From Atkinsonella hypoxylon (taxonomy: Eukaryota > Ascomycota > Sordariomycetes > Hypocreales > Clavicipitaceae), in NCBI GenBank assembly GCA_000729835.1, contig JFHB01000309.1, forward strand, positions 1-26,342: a stretch of DNA of 26,342 nucleotides, given 5' to 3'. A program made the position numbers and the translations under genes. Positions 1-10,194 of the stretch are shown here, in pieces. The notes below the pieces were generated by a model. That model saw nothing but the letters and a program-made list of their open reading frames with translations. It was not told the DNA's origin and did no database searches. Position 1 is the first letter of the stretch. Every line of letters starts with the position of its first letter.

Positions 1-1
1 A

Positions 2-760
2 CTTTAGTATAAAGCTACTTCTTAGAATTAAAAGAAGTAAGCTAATAAAAAGCTTAAAGATCTAAAGAGAAACTATTTAAGAACTATAAAGAACACTCTT
101 TATTAGCTTTAAGAGCATTAAGCTACTATAATTAGCGCTAAGCTCTATATATAGTGTAGTGTAACCTCTTAGTTTAATTATATTTATAAGGCCTTACTAG
201 ATACTATACTTACTAGCTTTATAGATTAAATAAAAGTTACTAGAGCTAAGTTTATTATAATGCTCTATAGAGAGTTATTAGAGCAGCTTAGCTAGTATAT
301 ATAAGCTAGAATAGAGCTAGAAGACTGTAATTCTAAACTCTATAATAATAGAAAAGACTACCTTTATATACCTCTAGGTAGAAAAAGTCTTAAGTATTAT
401 AGTATAAATAATTTTAGTTATAAAGCTAAAGAAATTATATAGTTTATTTTAGAAGTAAAAGATTAAATAAATAATTTAACCTAAAAGTTTAAAGATATAA
501 AGATTATACTTATAAAGTAAGTAGTTTTAAAGATAGATATTATAAAGCTTTTTAAAGAGAAATTTAGGAAAAAAAAGAAGAAAAAGTAGAATATATATAT
601 TAACGCTATTAATATATAAAATAATACCTAAAGCTTTAGAACCTATATAACTAAAAGCTATATAAAGTAGTATTACTGCTATTACTGTAGTAAGAAAGGT
701 TATTATATAGATTAATACTAGTTTTACTAGTATAATAATAAAATTAGCTTTATAAAGTAT
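2..760 (+). pseudogene. Gypsy gag remnant (3' part), with CCHC zinc knuckle
   Basis: Gag forms the virus-like particle of the retrotransposon and binds its RNA. The N-terminal part is outside the window but is visible in the right-arm copy. The diagnostic feature is a decayed CX2CX4HX4C zinc knuckle at 677-718. The two first Cys codons survive (TGC at 677, TGT at 686), whereas the expected His and last Cys positions now both read Tyr (TAT, TAC), as expected from CAC to TAT and TGC to TAC changes. The frame runs straight on into pol. Stops in the frame are TAA and TAG only. There is no usable ATG because ATG has become ATA almost everywhere. Confidence 0.8.
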
Positions 761-3700
761 AATTAAAGAGTAAGCATCTTAATAGTAAAATTAAATAATT
801 TAGTGCTATCTATTCTTATATAAAGCTTCTTTAGTATAGAAAGTTATCTTTATAGGCTTATAGTATTTTAAGTTAATTGTTTTAACTACTATATTATAAA
901 ATAGTATTATTCTTAAGTTAAGGAATTTAGTAGAAAAACATTAAACTATTAGAAGCTTAATAAGAAAAAGAGAGAGATATTAGATTAAATCTTTAATAAG
1001 ATTAATATCTTTAATTATTACTTAATATATATTCTACTAAAAGCTATTCTTAAGAGAGACTTTACTAATAGTACTACAGTAACTTTAATGTTTAAGATAA
1101 AGAAATATAGACCTAAAAGAACTCTCTATATACTAATTAAAAAGAGAATTATAGTCTAGCTCTTTAGAGTTTATACTATAGAGATATAACGCTCTATTAA
1201 GTAAGAAGAAGCTTTAAAAAACTAAGTAAAAAGGAAAGAAAAGAAAGCTAAAAAAAATAGCTTTATAGATATAAAAGTATAGCTTCTTATATAATTATTT
1301 AAAGATATTTTTTAGAAAAAGATTAAAGTTAGCTTATAAGACCTATACTAACTAATGCTTATACTTATAGAAGTAATAGAGAATAAATACTTAATATAAG
1401 TAAATAGTGTTAATAAAGTCTATTATATTAATAGAATAAGTACTAAAGTTATACCTCTATATTCTATCTTAAGGAAGAGATAAAGAGTTAAGGAGCAAAA
1501 GGATTAATTAATTAATATTATTAAGATAATATCTACTATAGTTAAAGAGGCAGTAGAAAACAATAAAGAAGATATTACTAATAAATATATAAAATAGCTG
1601 CTTAATAGTATCTAGAAGGATTTATAGAATGTTATATAAGAATATATAGGAAATTATATTAAAGAGAAGAAGTTTATTGTAAATCTATAGGTAAATACAC
1701 TTTATATTAAAGAATTAAATAGTATTTTAAAGCTAAAAGCAATTATAAGCTATTTATAGAACTTACCTTACCTTTAAGTATAACTTAAAAGCCTAAACTC
1801 TTTACTTATTAATAGTTTTATAAATTATAGTTTATAAAGGAATATTATTACTAAGAACCTTATTAAAGAGCTTAATTTAAAAATAACTCTAATAAAGTAA
1901 AAAACTACTACTATATCTTTTACATTATATAAGCTTATAATATTAAGAGAGGTAATAATAAAGCTATACCTTAGAAACATTTAAACGCTAATTTACTTTT
2001 ATATTACACTAAAGTCTTTATATATATAATTAATCCTTAAAATGCCTTTTATATATATAGCTAAAGTTACCTTTAAGTATAGTAATAAAGAAAGTAAACT
2101 TCTCTTAAAGTGCTATTTTAGTAATATTATATTAGTCTTAAGAGTTACTAGAAGTATTAAATAAAAGACTACAATAAATAAAGTAATAGCTACTAGTGTT
2201 AATTTAATCCTAATTAATAAGTTATTTAAGGATTTAGTTTACAATTAAATAGTTAAAAAGAGTCTTAAAGCTAAGTTAAATAACAATAAAGAGCTAGTGC
2301 TTATAATAAAGAATAAAGGTGTAGCTATTACTAACCTTATAATAAAGAGAATAGCTAACTAATATAGAAGCTAACTTAAAAAGGCTGTAAAGAAGATTTA
2401 GCCCTTAAGGCAATTATAACTAATTAATCTAAAAGTAAATATATTATATAAGCAAAAAGCTAATAAGATTTTACTAAAAGATAATATTTCTTTAAATAGG
2501 TTTACACTTAATAGAGACCTTAAGTAAAAATAGAAGAAGTAGAAAAAGGTAAAAGTATACTTAAATAAATTAAAAAAATACACTAAATATATTATAGAAA
2601 GATTTAGTAAAAAGCCTTAAGGATTCTAAATAATAAAAGAGCGTTTAGATTAAATAGTTAAATAAGTGTAAAAGCATTTAATAGTAAAAAAAGTTAATAT
2701 TTTTAAGGAAATTCTTTATAACTAAAAGGCAGCACTAATATAGAACTTATTAAAGTATAGAAAGATTAATCCCTTAATTATACTACCTTAAGTTATCTAT
2801 ACTATTGCTTATAGAGCTTAGAAGGTAAAGTTAATACTAATACCTATTAGCCTATAAAGAAGACTAGTTAATTTATTAAAAAAGAAACTTTAGTATAGGT
2901 TATTAAAAAAGAGCTATAAATCTTATAGAAACCCTTACTTTTTAGTAATAAAGAAGAATAAAGAGATATAGCTAGTGCTGTTTACAATAGCCTACAATAA
3001 GATTACAATATAGAATGCCTATATTCTAGAAGGAGTAAAGGCTTTTAGTAAAGAATTTAGGATATATAAGATACTTTTAGTTATTAATTTGCTATTAAGC
3101 TATAACTAAGTGCTACTTATAGAGAAAAGCAGAAACTTAATAACAATTTTAATAGTAATAGAGCTTCTATAACTTTATATACTTCCTTAAGGAGTAACTA
3201 ATTCTATTGCTTAATTTATTTAGATATTAAAGAGAATTCTTTTTAACCTAATTCTTTACACTTATAAGCCTTTCTTAGATAATATTGCAGTAAAAGGCCT
3301 TACTACTATATATAATAAAGAGGAAGTATTACCTAATATATAAAGATATATTATAGAATATTTAATTAATATTAATAAAGTCCTTATTAATATTAAGCTA
3401 GCTAGTTACACTATATCTACTATAAAATTAAAGCTATACTAAAAAACTATAGAGATTATTAAATTTATATATAGTACTAATAGAAGAAAACCTTTAGAAG
3501 TAAAAGTAATAAAGATTCTAAAGTAAATAAAGTATAAGAATGTTTTTAAGGTTAAATTCTTTCTTAAGCTTATAGACTGTTATTATATTTAAGTATAGTA
3601 TTACTCTATAAAAACTAAGCCTTTTATAATCTTACTTAAGAAGAGTATTAAGTAAACTTAAGAACTAAACTAAAAGAACGCTATAGAGGTTCTTAAGTAT

Positions 3701-5515
3701 ATAATAATAACTACACTAGTTCTTATAATAATTAATCTTAGCTTAAGCGCTAAGGAAATTATATTAATAGTTAATATAAGCTTAAAAGAATAAAGAGTAG
3801 TTTTAATGTAAATTATTAATAGGTAATAACACTTTATATAATATAAAAGTAAATATTAGAGTAATTTAGAAATTAAGTATAATAGAATAAAGTAGAAATA
3901 TAGAGCTATTGTTTATATATTAAGAAAGCTATAAATTTATCTCTATAGAGTTCTCTTTACTCTAAAGATTAATTCTTAAGTACTTATATATTAGCTTAAT
4001 AGCGCTATTAATAACGTTCTAGGCGCACTTATTATATAATAGATTAGTTATATTATACTATTTAATTTTACAGCTAGATATATTCTAGGAGAAAAGAATA
4101 AAATAGCTAATGCTTTATTATATAAAGAAGGTAGGCCTTCTAATATATTAGATTAAGTAGCTAAAGGAAATATTAAAGATTTTATTAACTTACAGCTTAA
4201 CGTTAATAAGATCTAGCTGTATAATAGAGTATACTATACTTCTAGAACTTAATAAATTATAGATTTCTTTTTAATATTATAAAGACTATTTAATCTAAAT
4301 AAGAGTAAGTATAAGTAACTTTATATAAGTGCTAAGTAATACTTCTTAGATAAAGGCCTATTATAGAAGAGGCTAACTAGTATAATAAAGGGTTCTACTT
4401 TAGTTATTAAAGACTTAATATAATAGAGAAAGATTGTTAAGGCTTTATATAAGTAAATAGATTATAAAGGTATAGAAGTTATATTTTAAGTAGCTAGAAT
4501 TAAGTACTTTTAAAAAGAACTTTAGAATATAGTTTAAGTAATAATTTTCTGTTATAAGGTGTACTAAAAGTTTGCTCCTTAAAGGCCTAAAGAATTATTA
4601 ATACTAATAGCTTTAAGCAACCTAATAAGTAAGGTATATATTAATACCTAATATATACTACTTAATTATAGTTTTAAGTACCTTCTAGAAGTAAAATATA
4701 ACCTTATTAGATAAATAGAAGCGCACTTTATATAGTATACTAATATTATAGCTATTTAGAAGTTTCTAATAAAACTAATTATATAATTTAAAGTCTTCTA
4801 ATTTCTAGTTTTTAATAGAGAGCTAGAAATATATAGAAATCTTAAAAAAGCAGTTAAAGCTATTAGAATTAAAGGGATTAAGACATTAGTATATAATTTA
4901 AAAGCTAATTTACCTATTAAAGCTAGTTATTAAACGCTTATATTTACTCTTTTAAAGATAGAAGGTTTTAATAGAAAGTAGTTTAAATTACTAAATAAAG
5001 CACTATTAGTAGACTATATAGCTATATAAGCGTTATATAGTAAATCTACTTTCTACTTAATTTATAGTTAAAAGCTTATTCTTTCTTTAAAAGTTAAATT
5101 TTTTACTTAAAGGTTAATTAATTAGTTAGAAGTTATAATAATATAGAATCTCTTTAAAGTAAGAGTTAAAATACTAGAATAAAAGGAAGTAAATATCTAA
5201 AAAGCTTATATAAAAGTCTTTATATTTAGGTAATACTTAGCTAATTAAATAAACTAAAACTAAGAGGTATTATTGTAAAAGAAGAAAGATTAATTAGTTC
5301 TAGAAGATCTAATTCTTATATATAATATATAAAGGGTTATAGATATATTAATAAAGAAGAAGTTAGTAATACAATAAAATAGTTCTTTTAAAGTATATAG
5401 CTAAGTAAAAGTTACTAGTGCCTACTATTTAAAGACCTTAGATAGTATAGTACTTAATAAAACTATTTCTAGGGATTATATTAAGAAGTTTAAGCTTAAT
5501 CTAGAGAGATAATAG
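761..5515 (+). pseudogene. Gypsy pol remnant: protease region, RT, RNase H, integrase
   Basis: Domains are in the usual Ty3/gypsy order. The protease-like region is about 1793-2070; its Asp-Ser/Thr-Gly signature is not readable. Reverse transcriptase is about 2740-3430, with the NPYFLVIKKN segment at 2930, the LP-x-GVTNSIA segment near 3190 and the YxDD-type box at 3272-3286, which reads FLDNI (second catalytic Asp lost). RNase H is about 3640-4110, with its first Asp changed to Asn in IVNISL near 3760. The HHCC-like zinc region is about 4430-4590. The integrase core is about 4625-5000. Its catalytic D-D-E positions read Asn (4643), Asn (4814) and Lys (4919), with normal spacing of about 57 and 35 residues. 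Interruptions are TAA/TAG. The right-arm copy has the same integrase and RT replacements. Confidence 0.9.
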
Positions 5516-6120
5516 ACTTCTACTGCTAATAAATAGCTCTATACTCTATAATATACTGCTTAGTATAGTAAAGACACTAGCAACTTTAAGCAAAATGCTA
5601 ATAAATTACAACCTACTAATGCCTAGTATAATATATTAGATTAAATAGTTTCTAAGGACTATATATTATAGCTATACTAAAAAGAGGATTTTAAGGATAA
5701 TAACGCTAAAGTAAACCTTCTACTATAACGTTATTTAAAGTATATAATAGAAGTTTATCTACTAATAATACCTAAAGAAGAGCGTAGAAGCTATAAGGAG
5801 ATTAATAATATTATTTAATCTTAGTAATTTACCTATAACTTTACTAAGATATATAACTTATTATAGCTTTTACAAAAGCTAATACTATAGTTCTTATATC
5901 TTTAGCTTTAGAGAGAAAAGAGGTTAAGTTTATTTATTTATATATTTAAGACTAACTAAGATTTAATAATAGTATATTAAGATTATTTAAAGATTTAAAG
6001 CTAATTAGAATTAAGACTATAAACCTAGATTAAATAGAATATATAAAAAGTTTTTAAAAACTACTAAAAATAAGTATAGTTCTATTCTATTTTAACTAAA
6101 GAGGCTACTTAGCTTTTACC
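5516..6120 (+). other. Gypsy 3' tail, no domain recognised
   Basis: The gypsy frame continues past the integrase C-terminus, with frequent TAA/TAG codons and no recognisable chromodomain or other module. A 3' LTR would be expected in or after this stretch, but no TG...CA ends or polypurine tract can be fixed. The same sequence occurs inverted at about 19200-19800. Confidence 0.4.
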
Positions 6121-6121
6121 C

Positions 6122-6140
6122 TTTTTTTGTTTTTTTTTTT
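6122..6140 (+). repeat. T tract interrupted by one G
   Basis: A T7-G-T11 run separates the gypsy tail from stretch X. In the right arm the matching A tract (about 19178-19196) has runs of 9 and 9, one of the few length differences between arms. It could be a replication-slippage site. No terminator function is claimed. Confidence 0.7.
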
Positions 6141-6194
6141 ATCTTTTAACTTAAGCAATTTATACTTAATCTTTTAGTAAAATTCTAGTAGTCT

Positions 6195-7110
6195 TAATGC
6201 CTAGAGGAAAGAGTAAGAAATATTAACTACTATAAAGGGGAAAAGATTCTTATAAAGAACCTTCTAGAGCCTTAAAAGAATAAATAGTTAATCTACTTAG
6301 TCTTTACTCTAGAATATTACAAAAGAAGTATTATAGTAAATCTAGCTATAGTTACTATAGCCTTTTGCGAATTGCTACTTACAGCTTACAGCAGTAGAGC
6401 TACTCTAGACGTAATTACTATATAAGCTACTATAGACATCCTTAAGAGAGGTATAGCTGTAAAATAGAAAGTAAATATATTCTCTAAATAAGGTAACTAT
6501 TTAAAGATATATATTAGTGTAATAAAAGCAAAATACACTATTCTTTTTACTAAAGAATAAGATTAAAAGAGCTTTATAGCGCTCTTAATAATTAGTAAGT
6601 ATATAATAGAAATATCTATAAGGATAAGCTATCTTAGTTAGAATAAAGATAAAGTTCTTAACATTTAATTCTAGTGCAACCTTACGCAAGAGAAAGCCTT
6701 CTTTTATAGTACTATTAATAAACTAAGCCTTAAGATTCTAATTGCAAAAGAATTTAATAGCTCTTAGAGGTATATTAAGTATAAAACTCTATTAAAAAGT
6801 AACTTTAGTGTATATTAAGTATCTACTAGCACTAATGTTATTGCCTCTATAGACTTAAAGCTTAAAGGTAAATTTATACTAAAGAGAAAAGGTTTATTAG
6901 TATAATAAGAGAATAAAAGTGTAATTAAAAGCTTTTTTACAAAAGACTTACTATATTAATAAGTATTATTAAAGGAAAGATATCTATTTAACTATTCTAA
7001 GAGAGAGTAACCTAATAAGAGAGAGCAATAGAAGGGATTCTTCTGCTAATAATATTCTATATATTTATAAGATCCTTATAGTTTTAAGGAAGCTTTTTAG
7101 CTATAATTAA
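6195..7110 (+). pseudogene. Broken reading frame U1, family not recognised (left copy)
   Basis: I do not recognise this protein. A frame with codons starting at positions divisible by 3 runs for about 300 codons. It has charged and hydrophobic residues in protein-like proportions, for example the segment LDVITI at 6405-6422 preceded by AFCELLLTAYSSRAT. It is interrupted about 20 times, only by TAA or TAG, the pattern expected when Gln and Trp codons are hit by RIP. It lies downstream of the gypsy relic and upstream of U2 on the same strand. Alternatives are a gene carried by the repeat unit, part of a DNA transposon, or an extra open frame of a large LTR element. An ATG at 6197 is in a different frame and is not accepted as its start. 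Confidence 0.4.
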
Positions 7111-7840
7111 ATAATTAAAGGTGCTAATAAAGATAATAAAAAAGAGGCTATATAAGAAGATAGTTATAAGAAGAAAAAAAGAAAATAAATATAATTAGTT
7201 AAAGAGAATATTATAAATTACTTAATAAGTTTATAGCTATTAAAGTTTTAGTATATATTTACTATTAGCCTCTACTAAATTACAACAATTATAAACAGCT
7301 ATTAACTAAGGATTTATTAAGATAATACTAGCTATAATATAGCCTATATTTTTACTCTCTCTCTCTCTTTATTCCTTTATTTTTATAATATTTTTATTAT
7401 AAGTATTTACTTAAGCTCTTTTTTACCTTTAATTTTTTAAAAGCTATTTAATCTCTACTGCTAAAATAGAAAATAAATACTAGAAACCTATTTCTAAGAC
7501 TAGCTTTAGAGTTATATATAAGGGATAAATATATTACTTTAGGATATTAAGGAACCTACTAATATACTATATTATAGTATAAGTCTATAAGCTAGTTAGC
7601 AATTTCTTTTGTATAGAAGAGTAAAATTAAGTAGATTTACCTCTTAAGAAGCTCTATAAGCGCTAGCTGCCTCTCTTTTAGTAATATTTTAAGTAGTCTC
7701 TTTTAGCTTACTACTTTATTAGGATTATAATTTAGATAACTTTAGGCTTATAGAGTTAATATAGCCTAGCTAGAATCTAGCAATCTAGTTTAATTATCTT
7801 AATAATGTTTATAGCTTTTTAATAAAGTTCTTTAAGTAAG
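7111..7840. other. No gene seen; AT-rich with a short CT microsatellite
   Basis: No frame stands out on either strand. The stretch is low-complexity A/T-rich sequence and includes a (CT)n run at about 7352-7367 followed by T-rich sequence. The equivalent in the right arm is about 17477-18207. Confidence 0.5.
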
Positions 7841-9480
7841 AAACTTATTGTAAATAGTTAGATTAATTCTAGCTTACTACTATAGTAAGGATTGTTACTT
7901 ATAGAATTAAATGTACAATAGTTATCTTTAAGGAGTCTTTTGTAATTAATATAGAAGAGATAAACTAAAGTAAGATTGTAAGACTTATAGGTTAAAAGGT
8001 ATATAGAATTAAAGATAAGTTTTAACTTATTTTCTACTGTTATAATATAAGCTATAACCCTTCTACCTTATACAATAAAATAAGTAAGTAAAGACTTATT
8101 ACTAGCTTTCTTTTCTTTAATAACTACTAAACTTATTTTATCTTTAATTGCTTAAAGGGATACTATTATTACTTTAATATAGAACCTAAAGGTAGAATTA
8201 AAAGGTTTAAAGCTGTAGTCTATAGTTAGGTATAAACTTTATAGCTCCTTTAGTATTTATACCTATTTTAGGCAATTTTAGTACTATATTATAAGCAGAA
8301 GAGCAACTAGAAATATAGATATACCTATTTATCCTTCTTAATATAAACGCTTTATTGTTTAGTTAAGTATCTTCTAATTAATCTTATTAGTAACAGCTTA
8401 TATAATATACTTTACACTTAATATAGCAACTATAGAATTACTTAAACGTTAAGGAATAAATTTAAACTGTACCTTTATAACTAGGTTATAACTAATAACT
8501 CTATTAATTAGTCTTATAACTACTGTAAAGGTACTAATAGGGTTATAATAGTTCTATATATAATAGCAGTAAATAAGCTTAGTTTTATAAATAGGTATAT
8601 AGTTATTAAAAAAGCTAAAACTATAGGCTTTAACCTTAGCTACCTCTAGGAAGATACTATAAAGCGTTTTATCTTAAGATATTACTTATAGACAATTAGT
8701 AGTAGAATTTCTATTCTAAAGGAGCTTAATGCCTAAAAATTTACCTTAAGTAATTATAATTAAGTAATTAAATAGTTAATAGAGGTTAATAGATAAATGC
8801 TTATATAACTTTAGGAAAATTAGTTTATTGCTGCTGTTTAGTTTAATAGCAATTCTATTATCTATAATAGAACTATTAAAGCAGTAATAACAGTAAGGGA
8901 ACAGCGTTTATATCTTCTAATGTAGATAAGTAAGCCTAGCTAGGCTTTTATACATTATAAGCTACTCCCTTTTGCATAAAAGAAGTCTTTAATTATAACG
9001 TTTAAGGTGCTACTATAGCTTATAACTAATTTATAAAGCTCTTTATTATTACTACTGCTAAATAATTTAGAGGTTTTTGCTAGAATTTCTAGTATACTAT
9101 AAGACCTTACGTAAAAAGATTAAATAGAATCTTACAGTAAGAACTAGCTTTTGCAACAATTATAGAACTTAAAGCATTAGCTACTATCTTTACGTTTTAT
9201 AGAACTATTAGCGTAAGAGCAGAAATCTAGGTAAAGGGATAAAGAGATTATAAGAGCAGTAAAATAAGCGCTTAAAGCTAGAGAATACTACACTATAAAG
9301 GATTAAATAGAAGCATTAGCTTAAAGATATATTACTAAACAGCCTATAATAGCCTATAATTCTATTACTAATATAAACCTTAGTGTTATACTATTAGCTC
9401 TCTTTTATTCTAGCGCTTAGCAAAAGATAATTAAGGTAAATAAAAGACACTATTTAATTATATCTAGAGTAACTAAATAA
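7841..9480 (+). pseudogene. Broken reading frame U2, family not recognised (left copy)
   Basis: I do not recognise this protein. A forward frame (codons starting at 1 modulo 3) can be followed from about 7841 through 8650 to 9480. The second half (8600-9480) is rich in Leu, Lys, Arg and in stops at likely Gln positions. Its segment at about 9150-9330 has a heptad-like, coiled-coil character (for example AVKALKARE-like spacing of charged and Leu/Ala residues). All interruptions are TAA/TAG. The direction is uncertain: the reverse strand over 7858-8226 is also unusually open (two internal stops in 123 codons), so a gene on the other strand is possible for that part. The second half lies inside repeat D and so exists in three copies. 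Confidence 0.3.
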
Positions 9481-9787
9481 AGTATAAATCGCTAAGAAAG
9501 AGTTGCTTATTGTAAAGGAAAGCGCCTAGCTATAAGAACGCTATTACTAATAAGAGGAACGCTACTATATACGCTAAAGACGCTAAAGCTATTATAGAAG
9601 ATAAAAGAATTAAGACTTTAGGATTAAGGGAATTAGCTAAAGGGTTAAGTTACTTATAAGTCTTACTTTATAAGCTTATTTGTAACTAAGGAGGTATTGT
9701 GTTGCAGCAGAGTTACCCTCTTGCGCTCTTATATTAGCTTTATAAGGGATGCTATATATAGATTTTCTCTATAAGAGTGTGCATTGC
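8562..9787 (+). repeat. Segment D, copy 1 (direct repeat)
   Basis: This segment recurs at 13906-15131 in the same orientation with a constant offset of 5344 at the start, middle (9188 to 14532) and end, so without a net gap over 1226 bases. It recurs inverted at 15530-16755. Differences seen are transitions. Near its 3' end is a short inverted repeat, CTCTTATA near 9726 and TATAAGAG near 9770. Confidence 0.95.
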
Positions 9788-9799
9788 TTAAACATCTAG
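9788..9799. other. 12-bp local inversion relative to the right arm
   Basis: The left arm reads TTAAACATCTAG here. At the equivalent point of the inverted right arm (15518-15529) the plus strand also reads TTAAACATCTAG, although every flanking base is reverse-complemented. The 12 bases are thus inverted between otherwise matching arms. Confidence 0.85.
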
Positions 9800-10119
9800 A
9801 TAGTTTAAGTAAGCAAGTAAGCGCGTAAGCAGCTTCTACTAATTCTTTTTAGGCTTTTTACTCTTTTAATTAATTAATATCTTTTAGTCTGCTTTAATTT
9901 ATAACACTTAATACTTAAGAGACATTACTTTACTAACACTAACGCTTTCCTTAACTCTTTAATACATTTAGCTCCTTTTGCGTGTATATATCTTCTAAGC
10001 TGCAATTAATATTTTATTTCTGCCTTTTTAGACTATTTAATCTTCTTACCTGCTATTGTTTAATAGTATATATCGTTAAATATCTTGCTCTCTGCCGATT
10101 CTCTTCGATCTTAACGTGC
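9788..10119 (-). pseudogene. Short broken frame in segment T (left copy)
   Basis: This is the left counterpart of the frame at 15203-15529. It is Lys/Arg-rich (about 105 codons) and broken by TAA/TAG. Relative to the right copy it carries a net one-base insertion near 9850 and four extra bases near 9815 (within a CTTA/CTTG tandem), so the frame is also shifted. The basic, Leu-containing composition loosely resembles the C-terminal tails of fungal pogo/Fot-type transposases, but no catalytic domain is present next to it, so the family is a guess. The truncated copia sequence replaces whatever lay upstream of it. Confidence 0.25.
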
Positions 10120-10187
10120 GCTATATTGTTGCCTGCTTTAGTGTAGGCTGTATAGTTATTTAGGGGTTTGGTTTTAAGACAACAAAC

Positions 10188-10194
10188 TGCCTAG
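10188..10194 (+). repeat. TGCCTAG at left junction of the central insert
   Basis: Homology between the arms ends at 10188. The heptamer TGCCTAG at 10188-10194 recurs in direct orientation at 15129-15135, the other junction. It may be a short duplication or microhomology. On the left it also falls inside the copia zinc-motif codons. Confidence 0.6.

Larger units (their letters stand above)
1..6050 (+). mobile_element. Ty3/gypsy LTR retrotransposon relic, left copy
   Basis: A single reading frame (codons starting at position 2 modulo 3) can be followed from the gag zinc knuckle at 677 to the integrase C-terminus near 5515 with no frameshift at any checked point. Order is gag, protease region, reverse transcriptase, RNase H, integrase, as in Ty3/gypsy (Metaviridae-type) elements of fungi. 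The 5' end lies outside the window. No LTR can be delimited at the 3' side, because RIP has erased the terminal TG and any polypurine tract is ambiguous in such AT-rich DNA. The 3' limit given is therefore approximate. The element is dead: it has many TAA/TAG codons and lost catalytic residues. Confidence 0.9.
1..10188 (+). repeat. Left arm of a ~10.2 kb inverted repeat
   Basis: The arm is the reverse complement of 15132-25316. Position 1 pairs with 25316, 677 with 24640, 3281 with 22036, 8562 with 16755 and 9783 with 15534, so the sum of paired positions stays at 25317 over 9.8 kb. It drifts to 25322 only in the last 400 bases, through small indels in segment T. Differences inspected are C/T or G/A transitions. 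The only other length differences seen are in homopolymer runs, such as the T tract at 6122-6140. The arm contains a gypsy relic, unknown frames U1 and U2, segment D and segment T. It starts at the window edge, so its true outer limit is unknown. Confidence 0.95.

Noticed and set aside
2398..2583. 61-codon ATG-started frame on the reverse strand
   Set aside because: It is antisense to the gypsy pol frame, very rich in Phe, Leu and Tyr, and explained by A-rich coding DNA read backwards.
6197..6260. ATG at 6197 as the start of a basic protein
   Set aside because: That frame soon fills with stops and basic low-complexity residues; the longer protein-like frame here is in another phase.
7340..7400. 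CT-rich run as an LTR polypurine tract on the opposite strand
   Set aside because: No LTR-like ends flank it and it does not adjoin any recognised pol end; it is better called a microsatellite.
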